Shown here one piece after another: positions 52,205 to 62,195 of a stretch of 64,000 nucleotides of DNA. This stretch comes from Catenaria anguillulae PL171 (lineage: Eukaryota; Blastocladiomycota; Blastocladiomycetes; Blastocladiales; Catenariaceae). A program made the translations under genes and the position numbers. The stretch is from positions 1-64,000 of the forward strand of contig MCFL01000104.1 in assembly GCA_002102555.1 (NCBI GenBank), given 5' to 3'. The notes under the pieces are model-generated. The model worked only from the letters and a program-made list of their open reading frames with translations. It searched no databases and was not told the DNA's origin. Every line of letters starts with the position of its first letter. The stretch's first letter is position 1.

Positions 52205-53575
52205 TCACACACACTCGGGGGCGTCGGTGCTCACGCATGTTGTTGCGAACTGAGACTCAAGTTTTGCACTGAAAAAGGGAAAAGACGGCGCAGTTTGGCT
52301 ATGAACTGTGAATTCATTATTGTTGGCCAAATCTGACGACACTCTCGAGCACACAATAGGTGACATTCGAATACTTTGATATCCAATCAAATCATCATGG
52401 CTAAACCATTTTTTCAACCGATCCCGATCGCGGCGGCCGTGACGTTGACGAAGATTCTTGTATTGTTGCCATTTCTTGTCTTGTAGTGCTTGCATGTGAA
52501 ACAAGGAAGGTAGCGCATTGGTGCTGCGGCCACCGTGCCGCATGGCAGCAGCACCATAAATTGTAGAAGCAAGAGCGGGGCGGGAAACAACGCACGGTTC
52601 ATGCTTGAAGCGATCGAACCCGTTCGTAGTGTCATGGTTGGAATCCGTGGTGAGCGAGTAGACGGAGTCCATGTCCGAAACAAGACGAGAGGACTGGGGA
52701 TTGGATGACCGAATGGCGACAACATGGGCCATGGGAGTCATGCCAGAGTCGAGGGCTTGTGCGGATTGCCAGAGCTTGGATTCACTCATGTCGGTTGAGT
52801 TGAATGGAGCATCAGCATCAGGCTGGCGGCGGGAAGAAGGCGGCAAGTGGGACGAAGTCGAGTTCCTGCGCGAGGAGACAATAGCAGAATCCGAATCGTT
52901 GAGCACAGGCGAGGTGCAACGGGCAACATGAATCTGAGGGATGCTTGAATCCATTGTTGCCTCATCAAACTCATGGTTGGACTTTGTCACGGTGTCGTCG
53001 GTAGCAATCGCGACAACCGCTCGCTCCTGATCCTCTTGAAGTTGCTTGACAATGACATCCCAGTTGACGCAAACGGGTGTCAATGCGAGTCGCGGTGGAT
53101 GAATCTTGCCGAGCTTGGATGCATCCTTGGGGTAGAACGCCATGTGCATTTGGACTTGACCAGCGTGGTGAACACCGCCATGGACGAGGTTGAACCATTG
53201 GGTGCCACAGTTTTCTGCACGCAGGTATGCATCGAGTTCAACGGCGCCATAGCCGATTAACGAGTCAGACCCAATGCGGTTCTTGTCAAAGCACTCGATG
53301 CGAAGAATACGGGTGTGCGCAAAGACGGTGAAGGAAAAGTATTGGCCAAACATTGGACGGCGGCCGCCCTTCTTGTCGATGAATGTGGCGTGGGACTCGG
53401 AGCCGAGCGAGAGCTTGATCCAAGGGTCCATGCGACGAACGAGCGGGTTTGGGCGGCGCAGCTTGCGGGCAGAGTCGACAAACACCTCCAAGATGCCCAG
53501 CATGATGGGCATGTCGGGGCGGTGCTTGCCAGCGCGCCAACCGCCTGGTGAGATGGTTGCGGTACGGTGAGGCAT
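52205..53575 (-). CDS. N-terminal C2-domain protein (456 aa)
   Basis: Intronless. Residues ~25-150 form a C2 domain: LGILEVFVDSARKLRRPNPL, RMDPWIKLSLGSESHATF, FGQYFSFTVF, LRIECFDKNRIGSDSLIGYG, WFNLVHGGVHHAGQVQMHM. The DPWIKL and FDKNRIGSDSLIG loops hold some of the usual Asp ligands, but loop 1 is basic (KLRRPNPLVRR), so calcium binding is uncertain and a phosphoinositide-binding role is as likely. The remaining 300 residues are Ser/Asp-rich and disordered (SDSAIVSSRRNSTSSHL), with a basic helical patch near residue 400 (YKNLRQRHGRRDRDRLKKW). Unrelated in detail to the second C2 gene at 60.6-61.8 kb. Confidence 0.75.
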   Translation of the reverse strand: MPHRTATISPGGWRAGKHRPDMPIMLGILEVFVDSARKLRRPNPLVRRMDPWIKLSLGSESHATFIDKKGGRRPMFGQYFSFTVFAHTRILRIECFDKNRIGSDSLIGYGAVELDAYLRAENCGTQWFNLVHGGVHHAGQVQMHMAFYPKDASKLGKIHPPRLALTPVCVNWDVIVKQLQEDQERAVVAIATDDTVTKSNHEFDEATMDSSIPQIHVARCTSPVLNDSDSAIVSSRRNSTSSHLPPSSRRQPDADAPFNSTDMSESKLWQSAQALDSGMTPMAHVVAIRSSNPQSSRLVSDMDSVYSLTTDSNHDTTNGFDRFKHEPCVVSRPALASTIYGAAAMRHGGRSTNALPSLFHMQALQDKKWQQYKNLRQRHGRRDRDRLKKWFSHDDLIGYQSIRMSPIVCSRVSSDLANNNEFTVHSQTAPSFPFFSAKLESQFATTCVSTDAPECV

Positions 53576-54115
53576 TGCTGAATTGCGTGGGAAATGAATG
53601 GTACGAGGTCAAGTGGATGACTTGGACAATCTGAGGTGAGCGAGGGGGTGTGACGTGCCTTTTGTGCGGGAGTCCAACTCTGGGGTCTTGGCAGCGAGAA
53701 TTCATTTCGGGTTCGTTGATCGTTGATCGCTGAGTCAGGTGAGTCAACCAGTTGTTGGTTGCAGGTAGGCGAGCTACGCTGCAGTGGCTTAGCCTGACTT
53801 TCAGCCTCTCATGGAAGAGTCGCCAAATGAGTCACACTCACGAGACAGACGTTACCTGTGGCTGGTACGCCACCCCAAGAAGCCCAGCTGATTTCCATAG
53901 AAGCTCATGGAAGTGCCAAGGAGCAATCGCAACGTTCGAAAGAACCGAGCCCGTTCTGAAAGCTTCTGCAAGCTACATGGATGTTCCAGCTCCAGCTGGC
54001 TCCTCTTTCACGTCTCTGATTTGTGACGGATCAAAATGATGGCGGCGTACGTAACTATGATGTATTTGAGGAAGTTCAATGTGCAATGAAACAGTCGAGC
54101 AATGATCAGGACAAC
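53576..54115. other. Intergenic, nothing recognised
   Basis: Upstream of the C2 gene; contains a small tandem cgttgatcgttgatcg at about 53714. No supported frame. Confidence 0.5.
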
Positions 54116-55145
54116 CTATGTGCGCAAGTTCACGGCCAGCGGGGTCCCAGGCAAGTAAACCATGTCCCCAATCGACTTGCCAAGCCTACCCTCGTCCATG
54201 GTGTAAAACGGAGCCTCCGAGAGCGTCTCATCCACACTCGGGACGCCAATCTTTGCATTCGAGTCAATCTGGAACAACTGCGGCGTCAAGCGTGACCAGG
54301 ATGCATCAAGCGCACCAGTCTTTGGGTCGACCTTACCGCTCAAGAGCCAGACCACGTTGCGCTTGGCCATGACTTGCTCCGTGTACGTCACATTGCTGCC
54401 TGTTTGGCTACAACGGCGAAAAGAGCGGCGAGGACTTGAGTCCGGATGCTTGATGACCAAGCGTGCAAGAGCGAGCGGCAACATACCAGAATCCCAGCGG
54501 ATACGGAAACACTGTCTCATCAACTGCCGGGTATTCCTTGGAATGAAACACAAGCGCAACCGTCGTGACATCCTTGAACTGGGCCTGGTTACACGGCCGG
54601 CGCACCATCATGTGGGCATGGAACAAGTCGAACCGGTTCAGCGATATGCCCGTTCGGCGAGTGTTCCCAATGGTCCGAAACACATCTTCGAAGTACTTGG
54701 ACAGCGTCCTCGAAGCCAACGGGGTGGACGGATCCGAGGTCGCAAGCGAACAACGGCCAAATTTGGGGAATGTGAACGCCGCACCTGAGTTGACGAGCGG
54801 GCCAACGACCGTTCCGTTTGCTTGCGGATCGAGGCGAAGGGTGGCGAGATGCAGCAGAGTTGTGAAATCTCGTTGAAGCGCCGTTGACCCATCTCCCGGG
54901 ACGAGCGAGAGTGGTAGGGCATACTTTGGTAGCTGACGGGGGTTGGACTTGATCAAAGCATCCAGAAAGGTGTCGCCTGGTTGGATTGTGCAGGCAGACC
55001 CGCTGGTGACTGCTGCGGAAGTCGAAGGCTCGGCGGCCAACAGGCGAGGCGCAGCAATTTCCGTTGCTGGTCGTGGCAGATTGACAGCCACGGCCGAAAA
55101 GGATGCACACACAAGTGCGAAGAGGGTCAAAAGATTCATGTGCAT
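54116..55145 (-). CDS. Secreted orphan protein (about 312 aa)
   Basis: Exon 55145-54487 and exon 54395-54116 join best in phase 2 across a 91-nt GTATG..GCAG intron. A clear signal peptide begins the protein (MNLLTLFALVCASFSAVAVN). The mature part has a globular look: CTIQPGDTFLDALIKSNPRQ, LPKYALPLSLVPGDGST, AAFTFPKFGRCSLATSD, FDLFHAHMMVRRPCNQAQFK, DVTTVALVFHSKEYPAVDET, then NVTYTEQVMAKRNVVWLLSG and LYLPGTPLAVNL-like end. No catalytic motif or known secreted family was recognised. The acceptor choice is the weak point of the model. Confidence 0.6.
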
Positions 55146-55613
55146 GGCGACAATCTACTCTAGTACATATGCACTGCTCTTCTGGCATGCAAGCAGAATG
55201 GTTCGAGGGCGAGGGAGAGAGAAGGAGATGCAAACATGCGCATTCGTATATTTGTATTGTTTGCAGCAGACAAAAAATGGGGGCTGGAGTCACGCGACGT
55301 GTTGTCGTGAGCGGAAGCTCTCGATGTTCTTGTGCCCAAATCCCAAGAAGGGGTGGGCAAAGATACAAATGTGCCTGCCAAGACGTGGTGGTGGGATGGG
55401 GTTTGCCGGTACACCTCCCTTGGCCAACAAAAAGACATGACGGATTGACCGACCGACCGACACGAGAAGGGAGGGTGCCAAGAACGCCAACCGTCGAAAG
55501 CACAATGCGAGGCAATAATTGGTGCAAACAAAAGATTCCGTTGTATGTTGAATGATGACATATTCACATCAATGTTTCTGCCTCATATGGTTAACTGGTT
55601 CCTGCACCGGAAA
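55146..55613. other. Intergenic, nothing recognised
   Basis: Lies upstream of the secreted orphan and downstream of GGA; includes a gaccgaccgaccgac run at 55448. Confidence 0.5.
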
Positions 55614-57789
55614 TCACGATGACGGCACAAGCGAAAACACTCCCTCCTGCTCGAGATTGACACCATTGCTCATGAACCCCAGCCGAAACTTGACCTTGGC
55701 ATCCGTCAGCGAAACCGTTGCTGGATCAAAATCGGCCCCAAACTTGTTGAATGCGCCATTCGTGGAACTGGGCGGCAGCACTTGCGCAGACAACGGCTCC
55801 ATGCGCAGCGTAACGCCCTTTGACGCGGCAACTTGCCATGAGAGAGAGAGAATTGGCGTCAGAGTGCGGTTGGAGAATGCACAGTAGACATCCACATGCC
55901 CCGGCCGAGAAATGGTGCTGGTCACGGCAACGTGCAAGCCGTTGGCATCGTACACTGTTGCAGGCGATCCTGAGCGAGCCGACGATGTTGCGGCGGTAGG
56001 CGTACCCGCGCTGGTGGGCGGCGTGGCCAGACCGAGAATATCGATGGCGCCAGTGTTGGGTGGCGACGCTGTGGAGACGGTCGGTGGCGAGGACGATGCG
56101 CCAAACAAGGGCGGCGTCATGGACGTGACGTGCGGCGACATGCCGCGGACAGGCGAGTTGTTGCCGAGGAAAATGGCGCCTTCGTCCAGCAGCGACATGG
56201 ATCCGTTGCCGCCGGCAGTGAGCTGATAGGACGGTGGGGCAATGCCACCGCTACCTGCCTGCACACCACCAAACGAGAGGCCAAGCAAGTCGTCCATGAC
56301 GTTGACGGGACCGGCTGGCGCTTGCGCTGGTTTTGCGTGCGGCGAGGTGGTTGGACTCAGACTAATGAGCGACGACTGTTGCGGTGCAGGTGAGACGGGC
56401 CCACCGTGTTCGATGGTGGAATACCGTTGCACGACACGGTTGAGCAAATCGTTGAGGTTGAGCAACCGCTGGAGATGGTCGTCGTCCTCGCGCGATTCAA
56501 TCAGCTTGACCACTTTGACTTGTGCAGCCTTGCATTGAATAAACAAGTCTTCGACGCCATCTGCTTGATGCAGCTCGGCAGCAGTACCAATGCCTTGGAG
56601 GACAGATTCGAGCATTTTGGTCTTGTCTTCGATGCGATCGAGCTCTTCACGTTCCTTTGCCTTGTAATCAACTTGACCCTCCTACACAAACATCCAAAGC
56701 GCATAGAAAATCAGCAGGGGGCCGCAAACAGGGAATAAACGTAAGCGTACGCACTTCGCCAACGAGCTCCTTCATGAGCCTGTTTGCCTCTTCCAAATCA
56801 CCTGGCCGAGCACGTCGGAGCAACTCTTGCAGCTTTGCCTTCTTGACAATGGTATCCTCTTCCTCCATTTCGTCTGCGGACCGTAATGTCTAGAGGCAAG
56901 GCAAGGGTATCAGCCCGGGTAACGTGAATATCGTTTGACCAAAAGATGACGGACCTCGGCGGGCTGTGTCAGCACCGCAACTTGTGACTGGGCCACCCCG
57001 GGGAAGCGATATCCTTTCGACAGAAGCAATCGGTACATGTCGCCAATATGGCGGAGGTCGTCCTTGTACTTGCCGTTTTGAACAAAGGTGAGTTGCCATT
57101 GGTTGATGAGCTCGAGAATACGGCGTTGGTTTCGTGGGTAGACGAGCTGTTGACATGCGTTGCAAAGTGAGGCGATGCTTGCTGGTGAACGAACTGGCAA
57201 CAAACGGCGAAATGCGGAGCATAGGATCCATACCGGAGGCTTTTCCGGGAACCGCTTGACAAGCTCGTTTAGAAACTCTTTGGACGCAACTTGCAGCTGG
57301 AACGGGAAACCGCAGTTTTTCACGCAAATGTCGAGCAATTCGAGGGCGAGACTGGACACATTGTCGTTACGGTTATTGACAAGGCGAACGATGCTCATGG
57401 CGGCATCGCGCGGGCTGTGGAACAGAACACGAGTCAGTCACTAGAATCATACCAGTACGTGGAAATCTACCCATCTGCGTACTATGAGCCACCTTTCGTG
57501 TTGATGATGTCGCAAATTTCGAGGTTGCGCGCCAAATCAGGTTCATAGCGGTTGGGATTGCAAGCGGATTCTATTCAGCATGATCACGGATGTCGAAGTC
57601 AGCAGAGTGTCGTCTCTTCGCTTTCGGGCTCTTCGCTTTCGCGGCGCAAGGACTGAGCGGTTTTCGCAGGTACATACCGATTTGATCGTCAATTGGTGTG
57701 CGCTGCACCGGAAGGCTCAACTGGTTGATGGCCTGGGCTACTCCCGAAACGGCCTGAATTGTTGACGAAAACAAGTTGTTGAGAGCCAT
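55614..57789 (-). CDS. GGA1: GGA clathrin adaptor (VHS-GAT-GAE)
   Basis: Exons 57789-57678, 57570-57483, 57414-56955, 56889-56755 and 56681-55614 (1863 nt) give 620 residues. VHS domain: NRYEPDLARNLEICDIINTK, DAAMSIVRLVNNRNDNVSSL, ALELLDICVKNCGFPFQLQV, NELVKRFPEKPP, QRRILELINQWQLTF. A GAT domain follows (KKAKLQELLRRARPGDLEEA, NRLMKELVGE, LFIQCKAAQVKVVKLIES, LNLNDLLNRVVQRY). A Pro/Ser/Thr hinge contains DDLLGLSF (clathrin-box-like), and a C-terminal GAE ear ends the protein (NRTLTPILSLSWQVAASKGV, AKVKFRLGFMSNGV). GGAs bind Arf-GTP and ubiquitin at the trans-Golgi and sort cargo to endosomes. Length agrees with yeast Gga1/Gga2 (557 and 585). Confidence 0.93.
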
Positions 57790-58158
57790 TGACGTGGGAG
57801 GGTTGGCCGCGGTGGTTGGTGGTGGCGTCTTGGCTGGCTGGCGGTGTCGTGGATCGGGAAGAAAAGGTGAGAGGCAAGCAAGGGAATGTGCTGATGCCTG
57901 GAAGAGAGGGCATTTAGGGATGATTGCCCGAGGTTTAAAAAAAACTATGGATCAGTACATTGCATGTTTCTTGGCACGTTTATTCCGATTATTTACTTTG
58001 GGAAGTCGTCATCGGCAGCGGGTGGATTGCCACGTTCGTTCTGAGTTCTGAGGTTCTGGCGGAGAGCATCAGTGACTGAGAAGAATGATGTGGGAGCTGG
58101 ATATTTTTGCAGGATATTTATTGCTGAACGAGTCCAGATTGCATACATATACTATATT
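57790..58158. other. Promoter region of GGA, 3' flank of the next gene
   Basis: No gene. Contains an A-run (ttaaaaaaaac at about 57936). Confidence 0.5.
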
Positions 58159-60173
58159 TTATGTGGACCACATTCCAAAGAATGCCGTCGCAACAAACGC
58201 CGTCGACAGCAGCACCGTTTCTCGGAAACCGGTGCGCTTCGGAAAGCCGTTCTGTCGCAATCCGACTCGCGACGTCGCTGTACTCTTCTTGACCCCACTC
58301 GCCGCGCCCTTGCCGTTCGAGTCTCTATGAATCTTGACCAAGGGGACACTGAGCTGGGTAGACGTCGATCCGCTCATACTGATGGCTTGTGCCTGCGATG
58401 GGGAAGCCATGTTGGCGGCAGACGCGGAGGTGGTACCAAGTTGCGAACTCGGTTGTGACGATGTCCCTGCTTGTAACGAGGATGTACTTGCGAACGCAAT
58501 TGGAGTCAAGGAGGGATGCGAATCAGCTAGGGCCATTGCGGAAGATCCGGATTCTGCTGCAGCAGTCGCCTCGACTGTCTTTCGAAAGACTCTGCGCTCT
58601 AATCGCTCCAAAACATCGGCTTTCCACACGAGCAGCCGGTCGGCAAAGTATCGGCTAATCCAGACATCGATGAGTCCTCCAATCAGGATGCCCACTGGGA
58701 CAATGTGGTCGCTACCAGGCTCGATTCGTACAATGGACGAGACTGTGTGCTTGTATACAACGGCGAGGCAATAGCACACGAGCACGCACAGGTTGGCCGA
58801 TATTCTGGCAATCAGATTGTGCTCGCTTCGGGCAATTTGGTATCGCAAGTCTCGCCGCAAACTTTTGATTTGCGCTTCGGTAACCTTGGAGGTGCCTGTG
58901 TAGCGACGAGTGTATGATTGAAATCAGAATCACTCGAGCTTTATTAGCAAACTGGAGCAGAGTCATCGTACGGCCACTGCGAACCACGCGTGAAAAGAAC
59001 CAAATATTGTTGTGGGAAAGGTAGAAGCGGAGGTCATCTGTGATTCCCCCGTCACGAATCGCCGTGACAACCATGTCGATGGCATTGTAGACGAGTGCAT
59101 CGTAGCCACCTGTAATGGTGTTGACCTTTGCCGCTGTTGAAGCCAGCGATTCCGCAAACTGTTGTAGTGTCAGTTCAAATGAGTAAGGGAGAAGGGGTTG
59201 CTTGGGATACACGCACCCTCACATGGTATGCAAGAATAAGAGCAAATTCGCCCGTCATGATGTCCACCAAATCATCGACACACACAGTGCCCAAGCTCAA
59301 CATTCCTCGATACAAGAAGATGATCCAAATTGCGTGACTTTTCCCAACGGGCGTCGAGAGAAGTGCTTGCGATAACCGAATCAGAAGTGGGCAGATGTGC
59401 ATGGAGCAATACACGAGAATGACCATGTCAATTTGTTTGGGTGGCAGTTTGCCTTTGCTTGCCTTTCGGAGGGCATAGAATGAGGCGGAAAAACCGCAAA
59501 TCACACAGATTCCGAGCGGCAGGACATTGAATGGGGACGGGATATTGAAGTGGACGCCCACATAGCCGAGATTGCTGAAGCTGAGTAGAACGAAAAAGAT
59601 CCAACTCTTTTCTTGGGTGGGAATCGCACTTGGCGCCACTCGGCCTGTGTGCAGTGCCAGCAACTTGAACGCAACGAGAAGCGTCCATCCGGTCGTAATG
59701 TACGTTGTAACGGCAGCAACTGTATGAACTATAGACGACTCTGGGCACATGACTCGAAAGACGTAGCTAACGACCGCAACCGAGATACCCAGAGCGTTGA
59801 GAACCCGTATCGTTGCTTGGCGGGCGAGAAATGGGAAGTCAATTGAAAACAACTGCGAAAGCAAGCTCAGGACAATGATCCAGTACAGAACTGCGTAGAT
59901 GGCATTGCCAATATCCCGAGATGGTTGCCAGGTCACATAGGGTGTTTCCGCGTCAACCCACAATACGCCCCAAGAAAAGGTAATGGCGCTGACGATGGTC
60001 GACACAGCGGTGAGTTGAATCAAAGCCGAGTGGAATGGAGTGGCTTTCGGAACTATGTTCAAGGCTATCCGGTTCAGGACGCTACTTCGATGAGGAGCCG
60101 ATTGGCGGGTCGGTGCTTGAGGTTTACTTCCATGGTTGCTCCGGATGGGCGGAGGGCCAGCACCACGAGGCAT
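58159..60173 (-). CDS. Multi-TM orphan membrane protein (624 aa)
   Basis: Exons 60173-59223, 59158-58972 and 58895-58159 (1875 nt) keep one frame. At least eight hydrophobic segments are visible: ALIQLTAVSTIVSAITFSWG, AIYAVLYWIIVLSLLSQLF, ALGISVAVVSYVF, VHTVAAVTTYITTGWTLLVA, WIFFVLLSFSNLGYVGVHF, VLPLGICVICGFSASFYAL, AIWIIFLYRGMLSLGTV, then after a cytosolic stretch ISANLCVLVCYCLAVVYKHT and IVPVGILIGGLIDVWI. The tail is Ser/Ala-rich with a basic end. The N-terminus is Arg/Pro-rich without a signal peptide. No transporter or receptor motif is recognised. The phase of exon 2 supports the GTACG donor at 58971 over a nearer GTGAT. Confidence 0.65.
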
Positions 60174-60572
60174 GGTGATCAGATTAATGTGACGATTGAT
60201 GGACCCGTTCGATTGTTCAAAAGTTACATAACACAGCTATTGCATTGAGATTGCCATGGGTTGGTTGATGTCGACCCACACTTCGAATGTTTTGGTCCGT
60301 CGAAGCACATCCCGTCTGACGCGCGTATACACACCAGCGAACAAATAAATACTGGACAGGTGTCGAGCTTGCATTATTTGTTCTGGTCAGTGGTCAAGAT
60401 GTTCGATCAGACCAGTCGAGGTCCAGCGATTCCGTAAACCAATATCGCTTGCGGCTTCATTGTTGCATGTCAGAATAAAGGTAACAAACGAATAACTAGG
60501 CACAGATATCGGAACTCTCACAACTTTAACATCTAGAATGCAGAGGCCTGTTTCTTTTGCTCTCGACCAATC
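60174..60572. other. Intergenic, nothing recognised
   Basis: 5' flank of the multi-TM gene and 3' flank of the C2/Pro-rich gene; AT-richer, no frame. Confidence 0.5.
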
Positions 60573-61780
60573 TCACATGCCAGGTGGACGCGGCGGATAT
60601 TGTACGTTTCCGGGGTACCCAGGATACTGCTGCATGGGCGCGCCAGGAGGATACGCGGGGTACTGCCCAGGAGCAGGATAGCCCGCCATTTGCTTGGTCA
60701 GGTCCACAGGCGGGTACATGGGCTGCACGCCAGGCATCATGAGCGGCTGCATCTGCGGCTGAGGAGGGTAAGGGGCGGGCATTTGCGGCGCATAATTGGG
60801 CACTTGCGGCGGGGCAGGATAGTATTGACCGGCAGGGGCCGCTGGATAACCAGCCATCGGGTATGCCTGAGGCGGCGGCTGTTGCATTTGCATCGGGTAC
60901 GGCTGTTGCATGCCGCCGGGATACGCTTGCGGTGGGTAAGCCGCTTGCGGAGGAGGAGTTTGGGCCGGGTATGGCGCCGAGGCATATTGAGGAGGATACG
61001 CAGCAGCCGGTGGGGGCTGGGCGTACATTTGCTGCGGCGGTTGCTGTTGAGCTTGCTGAGGAGGATAATACGCGCCCGTCTGAGCGGGCGGTTGGACCGC
61101 GGCGGGTTGGCCGGCAGGCTTGGCGCCGGGCTGCTGAATAGTCGCCTGTTTGATTCAGCGCATGTGTTGGTCAGTCAGTCGATCAATACAGGTGAGTGAG
61201 TGAGTGGTGCCAAAGTGTGGGAAGTCGATCGTACACGAGGCGCAAAGTTCAAGCACATGTGCACCTGACCTGCAGACTTGCCAGAGCGAGTGACGAGCTC
61301 AAACCACTGGTCATCGATACCGGTCGTAAACGCCTTGTCCAGCGGCACACGGCACGAGCCAATGTGGTCATTGTTGACTGCATCTTCATCCCACACCTGT
61401 GTAATACATTCGAGTCCGATCGGATCGGGTGAGTTCTCCTGAGAGTCAGTCAAGTCATGCGACCAATGTGCGGAAAGTGACTCTCACCTCAATTTGCAAA
61501 AACTTGCAGCCGTCAAGGATGTTGAACCTGAAAGTTTGGTTGAATGCTGGATTGCGACCACCTCCAGTCACCGTCTTTGTGCGAAACCGTTGCGAATCGA
61601 CAACAAGGTCGATGAACGGATCCATTTTACCTGGCCAGCACGAACAATCGCGCGTCAGAGGATTTCGCTAAGAATCTGAAATGGAGGCGAGAGAGAACAA
61701 TCGTATGCACCAAAGACGTCCTTATCACGCAGCTGGCGCGCGTTAGCTGGCAAGATGGGAAACAAAGTGGCAGTGAGCAT
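60573..61780 (-). CDS. C2-domain protein with Pro/Gln/Tyr-rich tail (315 aa)
   Basis: Exons 61780-61711, 61630-61488, 61396-61235 and 61145-60573 (948 nt) fit in frame. C2 domain, residues ~1-120: FPILPANARQLRDKDVFGKM, DPFIDLVVDSQRFRTKTVTG, GGRNPAFNQTFRFN, FLQIEVWDEDAVNNDHIGSC, WFELVTRSGKSAGQVHM. Asp residues in LRDKDVFGKMDPF and VWDEDAVNND are placed to bind Ca2+. The single last exon is a 190-residue low-complexity tail of Pro, Gln, Tyr and Ala (YPPQQAQQQPPQQMYAQPPP), like plant SRC2-type and fungal C2/Pro-rich membrane proteins. Likely a Ca2+-dependent membrane binder with a self-associating tail (inference). Confidence 0.85.
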
Positions 61781-62195
61781 GGCAAGATCCAGTTAAAGGA
61801 TCGTGACGGAATGACAACACACCGACGACGACGTCGAGGGTTCCGTGCGGCATGATTGCAGTTGGTCGCTTGTTGCTTCGAATGCCGAATAGGTATGCAC
61901 TACTTGGCCACTATTCTTTAAGTGAGATGTTGAATGCAAACCCACAATAAATACGATGCCATCTGGCGGAAGCCGAATTCGGACGCGCTGTTTTGTTCGC
62001 ACTTGGCGCGTCGCGTCAACTTGTTGCCTTTTGCCGTAAATACATGGCACCTCAGTTTCTCGCATTGGACTCCCCCCATTTGGATACAAAAACGAACGTG
62101 CATCCTTACATTATGCAAATGCATGCGCAACATGCACGATGAGTGACACATGAATCCATCCAGCATACATACAAACTCCTCAATCACTTCAAAAT
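61781..62195. other. Intergenic, nothing recognised
   Basis: 5' flank of the C2/Pro-rich gene and 3' flank of the Thr-rich gene; several short tgcat/atgcaa motifs near 62100-62140. Confidence 0.5.
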